A stretch of 64,000 nucleotides of DNA from Physcomitrium patens (Eukaryota > Streptophyta > Bryopsida > Funariales > Funariaceae). The notes under the pieces were generated by a model, which was given only the letters and a program-made list of their open reading frames with translations, was not told the DNA's origin and ran no database searches. The stretch spans positions 24,794,276-24,858,275 of the forward strand of contig NC_037254.1 of NCBI RefSeq assembly GCF_000002425.4, in the 5' to 3' direction. Shown here piece after piece: positions 47,161 to 58,806 of the stretch (the stretch's first letter is position 1; each line of letters opens with the position of its first letter). The position numbers were made by a program, and so were the translations under genes.

Positions 47161-49160
47161 ATTAAGCTTTTACATTGCAATCCTACGATATTGGAGATAA
47201 GAGACCATATTATATCGATTACGGATCGTTATGGAAATTCATGGGAGGTTTTTTTATATGCATTGAAAGATGAATATTTCTTAGAAGATGTTGATCACGT
47301 TACTAAGAAGCTGTTTTCGGAATGGATTGAACGGCCTAACAAGAATTTACAAGCAACGGAGCTACTAAGGGAATTTGAGAGGCAGTACTCTCAATTATCG
47401 AAGGTAGAAAAATTGACGTTGGAGCTGAACAAAGTTGATCTATTTCTTCAAGCTGCTGATGGAGGATTGCAAGGGAAATTAGAACTCGTTCTTGAAGACA
47501 AAGAAGAAGATGAAGGATTGACAACAAAGTAGAAGAACGTTGAAGATGCAGTGGGGATGCTTACAAAAAGAAAAAAGAGGAAGGATAGGAGTAATATTCC
47601 GAAAACAGTACAAGCACCTAAAGCTCTAGTACGTACAACACCACCAACAATGCCTACAGTTCAACCTTCGACATCTTTATCAAAGAAAGCAGATATGGAG
47701 ATGGAAGAAATTATATGAGGAATGCGAGATCTTCAAATCAAATTGGCAAGACTTGAAGAGAATATTTCTATAAATAATTCGAAGAATGTTTCAAAACAAG
47801 GATATGTACAAAGATGCATTTGGTGTGATGATGCTTCACACACTAGGAAAGATTGCAATGAATTTAATAATATGATATGGCAAGGAATTATTTGTTGGAA
47901 AGATGGGAAGATAGTATTAAAAAATAGGGAGGATCTTCTTCAAACCAATTTTGGCAAGGGAGGAATGAGAGCATTGGTTCAAGATTACTTAAAAGAGCAT
48001 GAAACAGCAGCACGAGAAAGTGCAAGTTATGGTGCTAGAGTAGATGATGACCTTGGTGGAAGTACGGAAGCTAGTGAATTTTGGGCTCCTGCTATTTCTA
48101 CAATGCAAGAAGGAAAATTACCTCGAGAAGCGTTATTGAGGACTGCAGCTACAATACGAGGTGCAACAAGTTGGGAGGATCCTGTTGAATGTCTTTCAGT
48201 TCATGCATATATTGCTAAGAGCCAACATGAAGCTTTGATGGAAGAAAAGAGACGAGGAAATTTTGATGATACGAGAGAGGGAAATTCTTCTAAGAGGCAA
48301 ACTCGAGGAGATAAGGCTCGAGAGGCAGCTTCACAAAAATTGCCTATAAAGTATACCTCAGCATCATTGGAAGAAAAAACAAGGGAGACAAAAGATAAGG
48401 GCAAATCAATTTCTTATAAGCTACTTTCTGACATTGAAGCGGCAACAAATTTGAAAGGGATGTTAGAAGAACGTATATTAAATGCTAAGGTGGAATTCAC
48501 ATTGAAAGAAGTTTTGAGAATTGCAAAGAAAGAATTTCATGATGTTATCATTGACAGCATTAAGCAAAAGAGGCAATTAATGGGCGAAACTGGAATGAGT
48601 CATGCTATTGATGCAAGAATATGTAGAGATGAAGAAGAGGTTGATATTGGTTACAAGCAACCAACAAATGAAAAGAATGGGTATAATCAACGAGTATGTT
48701 TCGAAGATTATAGTGATAAGGAAATGGACACTTTGAGCCATTATACTCGAAAGCATTGGGCAAGGACAACTACTGAGGTATTAGTGAAAGTAGGACATAT
48801 AGAAGAACCAATCGTTGCATTAGTCGACCATGGTTCTGAAATAAATCTCATGTCTAAAGATCTTTATAAGAAGCAAAAATGGCCAATTAATATGGAACAT
48901 GGATGGGCAATATGAGCAGCTAATAACACACGGGGCGAATTATATGGAGCTTGTCTAGATGTCAAAATTCGGATTGGGGATGTTGCGACGGAGCAACATT
49001 TCTTTGTTCAAGATACAACATCTTATCCGTTGATTTTAGGACAACCTTATATTATAGCAATATGGATGGAAACAAAAGTACTTGACGATGGTTCTGCTTA
49101 TGCAAGAATATGTAGTGAAGATGAGAAAAGCTGTACAATTTCTAATAGCACCTCCTAACT
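47161..49160 (+). pseudogene. Element 1 gag and protease
   Basis: 47191-47532 encodes gag (HVTKKLFSEWIERPNKNLQ, ATELLREFERQYSQLSKVEKL), matching element 2. 47722-48915 is a 397-residue open frame with a zinc knuckle CIWCDDASHTRKDC (about 47815-47856) and the protease active site ALVDHGSEINLMS (about 48817-48855). The rest of the protease (QDTTSYPLILGQPYI) follows a stop at 48913-48915. D-H-G stands where most retropepsins have D-S/T-G, and element 2 has the same. Confidence 0.8.
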
Positions 49161-50703
49161 ATGAACGAAATCAAGATAGGTTGAGGGAGAAACCATTGCC
49201 AAAGATTGTTGAAGGATATAAGGATTTTGGAGAGATACCTTTGTAAAGCGAGATTATGGAGGTACAAAAGAAGAGGTACTCTCACGAGATGAAGGTGTCT
49301 TTGATGCGAGTTTTATTGGTATTTTTGGAGAATAGAAATATTATGTATAAGAAATTTAATGATTTTAAAAAAATAGAAAAAAAGGAGATTATATAATATT
49401 GAAGGAGAATTACACAAGTTAGGTACATTGCAAGATGATGAGAGGATTTTAGGTGTTTATGAAGAAAATGGACTGGAAGATTCATTGGAATTGATTACAT
49501 CTATTGGGTTAGGGGATAATGATAAGATTGTTGAGATTCATTCAATAGAGGTTTATACCATACTTGAATCTTTTCAAGCACCAGAAGTCACTGTAGAGAC
49601 GAGATATAAAACGGCAGATAAGAAGGTAAAGCCTGTTGTTGGACCATTATCAGAAGATTCTAAGGAACAAATGGGAGAAGCATCAAAAGAAGCATGTTTA
49701 AGAGATCCAATGAGTATTGGACATTAGTTTACCAAAGAGACTTTTGAAGAATTGAAGATTGGTTCTGATGGTTCTTTACTGCCGGAGGAAATTACTAGCT
49801 TCAAAAAGATGTTGGCTAAACAAGGTAGATCATTTGCCTTCAAATTTTATGAAATTAGGTGTGTGGATCCAAATATTATAATACCTATGGTTATCTTCAT
49901 TGTAAATAAAGATGAAAATATTAGAACCTTCATTTGCGCCATATTCTAGTCGATGGTTTACGATACCTAAGAAGAATGGGTCACTACGGTTCATTCAAGA
50001 TATGCAACCGATGAATGTAGTAACTGTCAGGAATGCAGGAATTGGACCTATTGTGGATGAATTGGCTGAGGCATTTGCAGGAAGGGTGATCTATTCAATA
50101 GGTGACTTGTATTGAGGTTATGATCAATTTCAACTTATCGAAGGAAGTAGAGATATGACAACGATGAGGACACCACTTAGATTGATTAGAATGTGTACTC
50201 TTCCTCAAGGCGCGTCCAACTCAATTGTGCATATGATGAATGGGATGAATAAGGTATTGAGAGATTTTATTCCGAAGAAGATTATACCTTTTTTAGATGA
50301 TGTTCCTATAAAAAGGTGTAGAGAAGGAGACAAGGATGAAACTTTAGATAAGAAGGGGTGTCGCAAATATGTTGTTGATCATATACAAGATTGTGAAAAG
50401 ATTTTAACTCGGCTTGGAGAAGTTCATCTTACATTATCGGATATGAAGTCCGTATTTGGAGTACATGAGGTTGTGATTGTTGGACATTTATGTGGATCTT
50501 ACGGAAGAAAATCAGATCTGACTAAAGTTGATGTAATTGGAAAGATGAAAGAGGATTGTGAATCTTTACTAGAGGTTCACAGGTTTTTAGGTGCATGTGT
50601 ATTTTATCAAATCTGGAGCCCTCATTATGCTCACATAGCGGATCCATTATATGAACTGTTATGCAAGGGCTACCGATTTAAATGGAAAAAAAGGCATATT
50701 TAG
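49161..50703 (+). pseudogene. Element 1 reverse transcriptase
   Basis: 49428-49727 and 49752-49949 encode the linker and RT start. 49912-50115 has LEPSFAPYSSRWFTIPKKNGSL-like finger text and IYSIGDLY. 50155-50703 has TMRTPLRLIRMCTLPQGASNS and the catalytic segment PFLDDVPIK (near 50285), with both Asp present. One in-frame stop separates the last two pieces, and a frameshift the earlier ones. The element is of the Ty3/gypsy type, because RNase H and integrase follow RT. Confidence 0.8.
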
Positions 50704-50706
50704 GCA

Positions 50707-51213
50707 ATGCAAAGATTAAAGAAATTATTGATGTCACCTCCAATATTGAGGAAGGTTGATTATAAGTGCAATAGACTAGTGATTCTTATTGTGGACACTA
50801 GTCGAACTGCCACTGGATGGGTTGTGGATCAAGATGATTCAAGTGAAAATAGATTTGCAATTCGATTTGGAGCTAAAGTTTTAAGTATTCGTCAGCATGC
50901 ATATTCGCAAGTCAAACGAGAACTTTGGGGAGTTGTTTCGGCTATGAAAGCTGAAAAGGACTATTTGATTGGAGTAGTAGTAGTAATTGAAACAGATTGC
51001 TTGCCATTGCTTGGAATGATTACTAACTGTTCAATGCCAGATATTGCAATGTTGAGATGGATTGCTTATATTAAGTCACTAAATCTGGAATTTAAGCATG
51101 TTATTGGGAAAGACAATTTAATAGCAGACATGCTATCTCGAGTAAGATACGAGAGGAAGGATGAAATGGTTGAAGACATTGATGACGTCAGATTGAAATT
51201 CTATTCAATATGA
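50707..51213 (+). pseudogene. Element 1 RNase H
   Basis: Open 168-residue frame with the RNase H acidic residues in context: LVILIVDTSRTATGW, QVKRELWGVVSAMKAEKD, VIETDCLPLLGM and DNLIADMLSR. It removes RNA from the RNA/DNA hybrid during reverse transcription. One stop (50701-50703) separates it from RT. Confidence 0.8.
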
Positions 51214-52690
51214 AATCTCAACAAAGAAGACAAGCTATTTCTTGAAGAATCTTATGAAGGAGAATTATTGGATATTGGTCATTACTTGAATACCTTGATT
51301 AAGCAGGAGAATTGGTTTACAAAAAAATTCAAACAAATAAGAAAAAAAGCATATGGATTTTTGCTTCAAGATGGATTCTTATGGAAGAGACCGAAGAAAG
51401 AAGTTGAGATGCCACAATGAGTAATAGGCAAAAAAGAAGAAAAACTAAAATTATTAAAGGAGTTTTATGATAGTTTATGGGTAGGGCATAGAGGAATCTG
51501 GGCTACTTTTGCTAAACTCAAGGAACGATATTAGTGGAAAAATATGTATCAAGATGTGCTCTCATTTGTAGAGTCATGTAAAATCTCTCAATCGTATTCT
51601 AATATCCGACATCAAGATGGTCTTCATCCTACGTATCCTCTGGCTATTCATTTTAAATGGATTGTTGATTTGGTTATTATGCCAGTTGGATTATGGTAGA
51701 TGAGATATTTAGTCTTAGCTCGTGAAGATTTATCAAATCAAGTAGAAGGAAGAGCATTGAGGACAAAATCTATAAAAGGGATTTGTAGGTTTTTGCTTGA
51801 AGATGTCATTTGCTGCTACGGATGTATAGGAAAAATCATTGCAGATCGTAGAGAATTAAATGCACAAGAAGCTCGTAAGTTCTTTGAAAGATGTGGAGTT
51901 AAACTATCATTGACTATTGCTTATAATCTGGAAGGGAATGTAAAAAGTGAACGTGGTCACCGACCGATTGTGAAAGCATTAGTTAAAGCTTGTAATGAGA
52001 AAGTTAGAAAGTGGCCACGGCTTTTGTCATTTGCATTATGGGCTGATCGAACACCACATAGTTTGGTGACAAGATATATGCCAGTAGAACTTATGACACG
52101 TCGAAAACCAATTATGTCGATTGAAGAAAGGATACTTACTTGGAGTATGCTACCATGGGAAGATGGATTGACAAGAGAAGAACTTCTAGCTATTAGGATT
52201 CGACAATTGGAGCAAAGATCGGAAGATGTGCAGATAGCATTGGAAAGGTTAAAAAGAACAAGGTTATAAAATAGGCGCGATTCGATAAGCAACATTGATT
52301 GAGACCTAAAGCAATTGAAGAAGGTGATGAGGTACTTATTTATGATAGTAGTCTAGACAACCAATATAGCATTTTATGGAAGTTTTTGAAACGTTGGTTT
52401 GGACTGTAAGTGGTAACAACTGTTCATGATAATGCGACTTACTCATTGCGGGAGTTCGATGGCACAAGGTTAAAAATACCAATTGCAGGGAAGAGAGTGA
52501 AATTATTTAAACAAAGATATGTAGAAATAAATTTAGAAGACCTTAATGAAGATATAGTTATTCCGCAGTGGGAAGATGAAATTGATTTGGATAATGAAGA
52601 TCACGTAGATGAACTGGACAAAGACGTAGAGAATATATTATACATCAAACAGCAATTGGTTAAATTGGTGCATACCGGAGGATGCACAGG
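51214..52690 (+). pseudogene. Element 1 integrase and C-terminal tail
   Basis: 51440-51600 holds the zinc-binding region (FYDSLWVGHRGIWATF, FVESCKISQ). The catalytic core runs 51650-52270: WIVDLVIMPVG (first Asp), KIIADRRELNAQEARKF (second Asp) and NLEGNVKSERGH (Glu). 52410-52718 is the C-terminal tail (TYSLREFDGTRLKIPIAGKRVK, then an acidic end). Stops lie near 51418, 51533, 51700 and 52267. The tail leads straight into the polypurine tract. Confidence 0.8.
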
Positions 52691-52705
52691 TTTAGAGGGG
52701 GTGGA
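52691..52705 (+). other. Polypurine tract of element 1
   Basis: TTTAGAGGGGGTGGA directly precedes the 3' LTR. The same tract occurs on the minus strand of element 2 next to 55135. It primes plus-strand DNA synthesis. Confidence 0.85.
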
Positions 52706-53794
52706 TGTCATGTTATAACACGAGTATACCATGAAAATTTAAAGAAAGGGGACTTTTATTAATTTTCAGTTACCTCGAATATTGGGAGCAACGACCGATT
52801 CCAGTACCAATATTTAGGGGCCAGTTCACACATTCTGTCATAGTCGGTCAGGGCATACTTACCTGTAACAAAATTCTCGATTCGAGTCCAATAGTGGGAG
52901 TCAACAGAATCGAAAGGAATAAATTGATGACTGAGCGAGCCTGATGCAAAGGACCAATTTGATCCAATTACAGGAACATCTAGATCTTACTATAGGCCTC
53001 TTAGCCAATATGAGACCTAAATTGGTCAGGCGACTCAATGTAGTCCCGATTACGGGGGTTTCGATTCCATTTCAGGCTGTCCTGTTCTCTGTGCCATTTC
53101 AGGGAATATTGTTTCCAAAAAAGAATCTTTTAAAAGGCATAAAAAGGAGGAGAAAGCTCTGATGGTGGAGCCAATTTTGAATCTAAGATGGAAGATTGAA
53201 GAAATTCAGAGGCTAGGGTTTGAAAGAGGGAAGAATTAAGGTTTTAAGGTCGGAGAGCTAGCTTCATGCTTCGGAGGAGAAAAAAGACAGAGAGTTTGGG
53301 GATTTTTTTCTTCATAGGGTTTAGAAAAGACGGAGGCAATCGTTGTTGAAAGTCAGTGTTGTATTGGTGAATCAAGTTTTTAATGAAGTGGGTGTGATTA
53401 CTCTTGACTGTTTTGTCAAATTGAAGTTACGTTTGTGATTGAAGAGTTAAAAGAGTGTCTATAGGATTGAATATGCGGATTGAAGGAAAATTTTTGGATT
53501 AATCTAACAAAACAGTCAGTGGATACAAGATCGTGAGTATAAAGTGGTATCGGAGATTAGTGTATTGGACTAAATGGGGTTTTTTGTAACGTCTAGAGAC
53601 TTACAGGCTAGGGCAAAAAGAATTTCGGCGAGCAGTCGAAGGACATCCATATAGATTAACGATATCTTCTTGCAGTCATTTATATTTCAACAGTCAAAAA
53701 TCGATAGACTTCTTGAATATTAGCGAATCTCCATACTACCTTCTACACCCAGATGCTCGGCGCGTTCTGTAGTAAGAAAGCATGTAATATGACA
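52706..53794 (+). repeat. 3' LTR of element 1
   Basis: It begins TGTCATGTTATAACACGAG and ends ATGTAATATGACA, 1089 bp. It is in the same family as the solo LTR at 58807-60199. The part 52790-53120 is related, in order, to gag of element C: for example GATGCAAAGGACCAATTTG here and GATGCAAAAGATCAATTTG there. A 72-residue open frame (52944-53162) contains VPITGVSIPFQAVLFSVPF, matching the element C linker VPITKASVPFQAVLISTQF. Confidence 0.85.
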
Positions 53795-53801
53795 GTGCCG
53801 T

Positions 53802-55135
53802 TATCGTATGGCGTGATTTACTATCTGGGAATACACTGGGTATCTAGCTGTAGAGAGTGTACCTTAAACCTTTATATGATTCTTTTCTTGGCTTCCAAAA
53901 CTCTTTTATTTTTGTATAAAACTCCAAATATAACAAAATCACTTCAAAACATATTTTTCCCGCGAAGGGTTTTCTCGCCCCGAACTTTAGAAAATCATAA
54001 CTATTGATCTAACCGTTCAGTTTGTTTCAAATTTACAAGATAGGTAGAATTTACCCTTAACTTGTACCAAAAAAAAAACCAACGGCAAATTCACTTCCGA
54101 TCATCTGGCATCTAAGAAACCCTAGCAGACACTCCAAACCCTAATTTATAGGAACCTGAAAACTATTTTCCCTATATCTCAAAAACCCGAACTCCAAATG
54201 TCATTAAACTTATGCATAAAGTTTAGTAACATGAAATTACACATTCCTTGAAATTTTGAGCCAAAACCTCACAAAATTGCTCAAGTTATAGCTCAAGAGA
54301 CAAACACTAGTAAATCGGTTGACTTACTACCCTTAGATTGCATGTGCTGACTTCAAAATCCAATAACTCCTTCATCCCAACTTAGAATCCAGAAAGCAGT
54401 ACGCAAAAAGTATAGCCGCAAAAGTGCTCTCTCCAGTTGCGGTCGCCGATCCTCAATTGCCGTCCGTACGCGTGCGTTATGCCCCAAAGAGTGACAGTAG
54501 GTCCAAAACTAACACCTTAACTTTGAGCGCCTATAACTTCTTCATAAAAACCCCAAATGACACAAAACTTGTACCAAAACCTTAACTAAAAACCTAAACC
54601 TTCTGACCCTAGCCTTCAAAGTTCGAATGGCCTCGAGAAACTAACCCTAATCCTTCATATGGCCTCGGGCAGCCTCTTCAAAGCCCATTGGTCATGATTT
54701 TTGACCAATAGGAATGGAGATTTTTATTTTTCATCTCCATTCATCTGTATTGGTGCTCTAATTCCTCCCTTTGCTACCAAAATCCTTCTTCAATCCTTTT
54801 TTTCTTATGAGATTTACATAATGTATGCTCTAAACACCAAATAAAAGAACCAAAATAAGTTTTCAAATGTCACCAATGTCTAACAAAGGTGACTCTAAAT
54901 ATTTAGAAGTTACTATCAACCAAAACCAATCTTAAAAGCCACTTTCAAAAGGAAATTAAAGTTATAAAAATTCTATAGTAATCTTTTTAAACAACCTCTT
55001 CTCAAAGTAATAATCAAATTATATCCTACAACCAACTAAAATCTACTAATATGGCTCTTATCATGTTACTTAATAAATTATATATTAAGTATATAATTAC
55101 ATTATTTTCATATAGTAGCCGAACCACAACAGGAC
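53802..55135 (-). repeat. 3' LTR of element 2
   Basis: It aligns end to end with 62541-63872. The ends are altered: TATCGTATGG where the other copy has TGTCGTATGG, and CAGGACA where it has TACGACA. The preceding four bases are CCGT. Confidence 0.9.
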
Positions 55136-55308
55136 ATCCACCCCCTCTAAACCTATGCATCCTCCGGTATGCACCAAAAGAACCAAAGTTGTGGTCGGCA
55201 TCATGTTACCTCCTCAGCAATGTCTTCTTCAAAATCCAATTCTTCTTCCTCATAACTAGATGGATCAAATTCTTCTTCAACATCTTCAAGGATTAATTCT
55301 TGATTCCG

Positions 55309-56121
55309 TTATTTGAAAATTTTTATATGTTTTCCTGTAATTAGAATTTTGAGTCTTGTTCCATCTATTTCCCTCAATGCATATGTAGCATTATCCAAAA
55401 CATGTACAACCACATAAGGTCCAAACCAAAGCTTAGAGAACTTTTTAAGAGCACTATGTTGATTATCCAAGCTGTTGTCATATACCAAAACCCAATCACC
55501 TTCTTGAATATCTTTTGGCCTCAATCTGTGTCGCTTATCAAATCTATCTTTATTCTTCAAGCGTGATTCTCTTAACCTTATAATTGCTTTTTTCACATCT
55601 TCAGGTCTTCTTTCTAGTTGATGAATTCGAAGTAGAAGTTCTTTTTTAGATATATTGTGTTTCCAAGGCAAGATACTCCAAGTAGGTACTTGCTCTTCAA
55701 TGGACATAATAGGCTTCTGTCCTTGCATTAACTCTGCTGGCATATATCCTGTCACTGAACTGTGAGTAGTTCGATCAGCGCAAAGAGCAAATGGCAATAA
55801 TCTTGGCCATTCTCTTGCTCTTCCTTTGTAGGCTTTAACAATGGCCTTTATAATAGGAAGATGACCTCTCTCACTCTTAGCATTGCCTTCTGGATTATAA
55901 GATGTAGTAACTGCTAGCTTGATTCCACATCTCTCAAAGAATTGTCTAACCTCATGTGCATCCAATTCCCCACGATCAGTAGTAATTTTTCCAATACATC
56001 CATATCTACAAATCACGTCTTCCAATAAAAATCTACAAACTCCTTCAGTGGATTTTGTTCGTAGAGCTCTTCCTTCTACTTGGTTAGATAAATCTTCTCG
56101 TGCCAGAGCCAAGTATCGCAT
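55309..56121 (-). pseudogene. Element 2 integrase core and C-terminus
   Basis: Open 270-residue frame with the second Asp in KITTDRGELDAHEVRQF and the Glu in NPEGNAKSERGH, then the C-terminal part GDWVLVYDNSLDNQH and GPYVVVHVLDNATYAL. The first catalytic Asp (WVVDLVTMPMG) is just upstream, across a stop, in 56916-56125. The tail to 55150 is acidic and ends at the polypurine tract. It is better preserved than in element 1. Confidence 0.85.
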
Positions 56122-56124
56122 TTG

Positions 56125-57110
56125 TCATATCCCCATAGGCATAGTAACGAGGTCTACAACCCATTTATAATATATTACAAGTGAATATGTAGGATGCAAT
56201 CCATCTCTATGTCGAATCTCCAAGTATATCTGATATGTTTGACATGATTCTAGAAACTTCACCACATCTCTATACATATTACGCCACCAATATTTTTCTT
56301 TGAGCTTGTTAAAGGTGGCATAAATACCTCTATGTCCAGCCCACAAACTATCATGAAATTCATAGATTAGTTGTTCTTGCATCTCTTTCTTGCAAACTAC
56401 TCTTTGTGGTATTCCACTATTCCGTTTGCATCGCTTCCATAGGTAACCACCTTGTAAGAGGTAATTATAAGCCTTCCGTCTAATCTGCTTGAAATGAATA
56501 TCACTCCATCCTGATTGTCTTGATAATGTGCTTAAATAGCGTCTAATATCAATCCATTCTTCTTCATACAATTCTTCTGTAAATAGTCTTGGATATTCAT
56601 CTTCTCTTTGTTGTGCCCTAGAATAAAAGGTAGTATCTATATCTTCAGTATCTTCAATCAAATCTTCTTCTTGTTCATATCTGGCTCGGGATAACATATC
56701 TGCTACAAGATTATCCTTGCTTGCTATATGCCTAAATTCAGGATTCAAAGATTTAATATATGCAATCCATCTTAGCATAGCAATATCAGGGGTGTTACAG
56801 TTGGTAATCATTCCCAATAGTGGCAAGCAATCTGTTTCCACTATCACTGGTGCTCCAATTAAATAATCTCTTTCACTTTTCATATCTGTAACTATTTCCC
56901 ATAGCTCCCGTTTCACCTATAGATAGTTTCTTTGTCGTTCACTTAATACTTTAGCTCCAAATCTAATAGAAAACCTGTTCCCTTCTTCATCATTTTGTCC
57001 TAAAGCCCAACCAACAGCTATTGGACTAGTATCAACTATAAGTATCACCGATTTACCATCCTCATAACTTATCCTTCGCAATACAGGTGGAGAAGATAAT
57101 AATTATTTTA
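56125..57110 (-). pseudogene. Element 2 RNase H and integrase zinc region
   Basis: 56916-56125 is open (263 residues): KRELWEIVTDMKSERDYL, VIVETDCLPLLGM and DNLVADMLSRARYE for RNase H, then HDSLWAGHRGIYATFNKL and FLESCQTYQIY for the integrase zinc-binding region, where the last Cys is Tyr. The start of RNase H (VILIVDTSPIAVGWALGQ) lies in 57080-56920, separated by a stop. Confidence 0.8.
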
Positions 57111-58395
57111 GCTTTTGAATTGTTTCTGTATATTTTTTCTCCCATTTAAATCTCTTCCCTTTTCGTAGCAAACTATAAAGAAGATCAGCTACATATGCAT
57201 AATGAGGAATCCATACACAATAAAATATGCAAGCTCCTAAAATCTTTTGTACCTCTGTTTGTGAGCTACAAATATCCTTCATTCGTTGTATGGCATCCAC
57301 CTTATTAGGATCAGGTTTGCGACCAAACCATCCATATAAATGCCCTACAATAATAACTTCTCAAACTCCAAAAGTAGATTTAGCTCCTGACAGTGTCAAG
57401 TGAACCTCCTCAAGTCGAGATAAAATTTTGTCACAGTCTAAAATATGATTAGATAAAAATTTACAACACCCCTTCTGATCCATTGTTTCATCTTTTTCTT
57501 CTTCCACACACCCTTTTATTGGAATATTATCTAAGAAGGGCATAGTCTTTTCTGGAATGAAATCACGAAGAACCTTATTCATCCCATTCATCATATGAGC
57601 TACTGAGTTTGTTGCTCCTTGTGGCAATGTATACATCTTAATCAACCTTAAAGGTGTCCTCATAGTAGTAACATCTTTGCTTCCTTCAGCTACTTGAAAT
57701 TGATCATATCCAGAATAAAGATCTCCAACAGAGTAAATAGCTCTACCAGCAAATGCCTCAGCAAATTCTCCAACAATTGGTCCAACTCCAGTATTTCTAA
57801 TAGTTACTTGATTTACTGGTTGCATATCTTGAATAAACCATAGTGTTCCATTTTTCTTTGGTACTATAAACCAACAGCTGGAATATGGTGCAAATGATGG
57901 CTCGAGGATCTTCATTTGCATCTTTTCTTTTAAAAGCTTCATAAGTTTAGGTAGATGTACTTTAGGCACTGAAATTGGTCTTAAATCCCAAGGAACATGT
58001 GGAACTATAAATATAATCATTGGTGCCACAACACTTGGATCAACACATCCAATTTCTAAAGGTTCAAAAGCAAAGGCCTTTCCATGCATACTTAACATTT
58101 TTCTAAATTCCATTTCTTCAACAGGAAATAAGAAATTTGCAGATCCTATTTTTAGCTCATTAAGTGTGTTCTTAGTAAACTTATGGTCAATTTGTTTAGG
58201 ATCCCGTAAGACCTTCTCCTTCAAAGCTAATTGAACTTGATGATTGGAATCACTAGGTAATGGTATAGCTACTGGTTTTATTTTTCTTTCCACAGTCTTG
58301 TACTTAGTTTCAACTTCGACTTCATAATCTTGAAATGCTTGTATAGTTGAGTAGAGCTCTCTTGAATGTACTTGCATCACTAGATCTTCATTTCC
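57111..58395 (-). pseudogene. Element 2 reverse transcriptase
   Basis: 58380-57361 is an open 339-residue frame: MKILEPSFAPYSSCWFIVPK, NQVTIRNTGVGPIVGEF, IYSVGDLYSGYDQF, TMRTPLRLIKMYTLPQGATNS, and the active-site segment PFLDNIPIKG (near 57527-57541). The second catalytic Asp is Asn (codon AAT), while element 1 has FLDD. 57300-57103 continues with the thumb and connection region (ILGACIFYCVWIPHYAYVAD). A polymerase with FLDN is expected to be inactive. Confidence 0.85.
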
Positions 58396-58806
58396 TTATT
58401 CAACCTCTAAAAGCTCTTCCATAAAATTTTCTAAACCAGTCTCCATATATACACCTATTATCTTATCATCTCCATCAAGCACACCCACTCTTTTTAGGTC
58501 TTTTTTAGATTTTTGCACAACCTTTTTCTCCCACTTTGGTAAATCATTAAGTTGTATATAGATAACAAATCCATTCTTAGATAATTTTATAACACCTGTA
58601 CAAAAGGTACTTTCTTTTTCATGCAAGAGTATCTTCTTTGATGTACCACTACATTTCCGCTCTATAGTGGTACCCTGTAAAAATCCGTAAACTCTTCACT
58701 AACCCTTGGTAGTAATTCACTTCGTAAATAATTCCGATTGCGCTCATGGTTTGCAATTACTGTTAGAAATTGCACTGCCTTTTTTCCATCTTGACTTCTA
58801 ATACGG
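58396..58806 (-). pseudogene. Element 2 protease-to-RT linker
   Basis: 58806-58662 continues the protease-region frame after the solo LTR (SQDGKKAVQFLTVIANHERNR), then a stop. 58626-58396 is open (KLSKNGFVIYIQLNDLPKWEKK). It corresponds to 49110-49560 of element 1. The function of the linker is unknown. Confidence 0.65.

Noticed and set aside
53753-54007. Repeated open frame at 53753 and 62552 as a gene family
   Set aside because: It lies inside the two LTRs of element 2.
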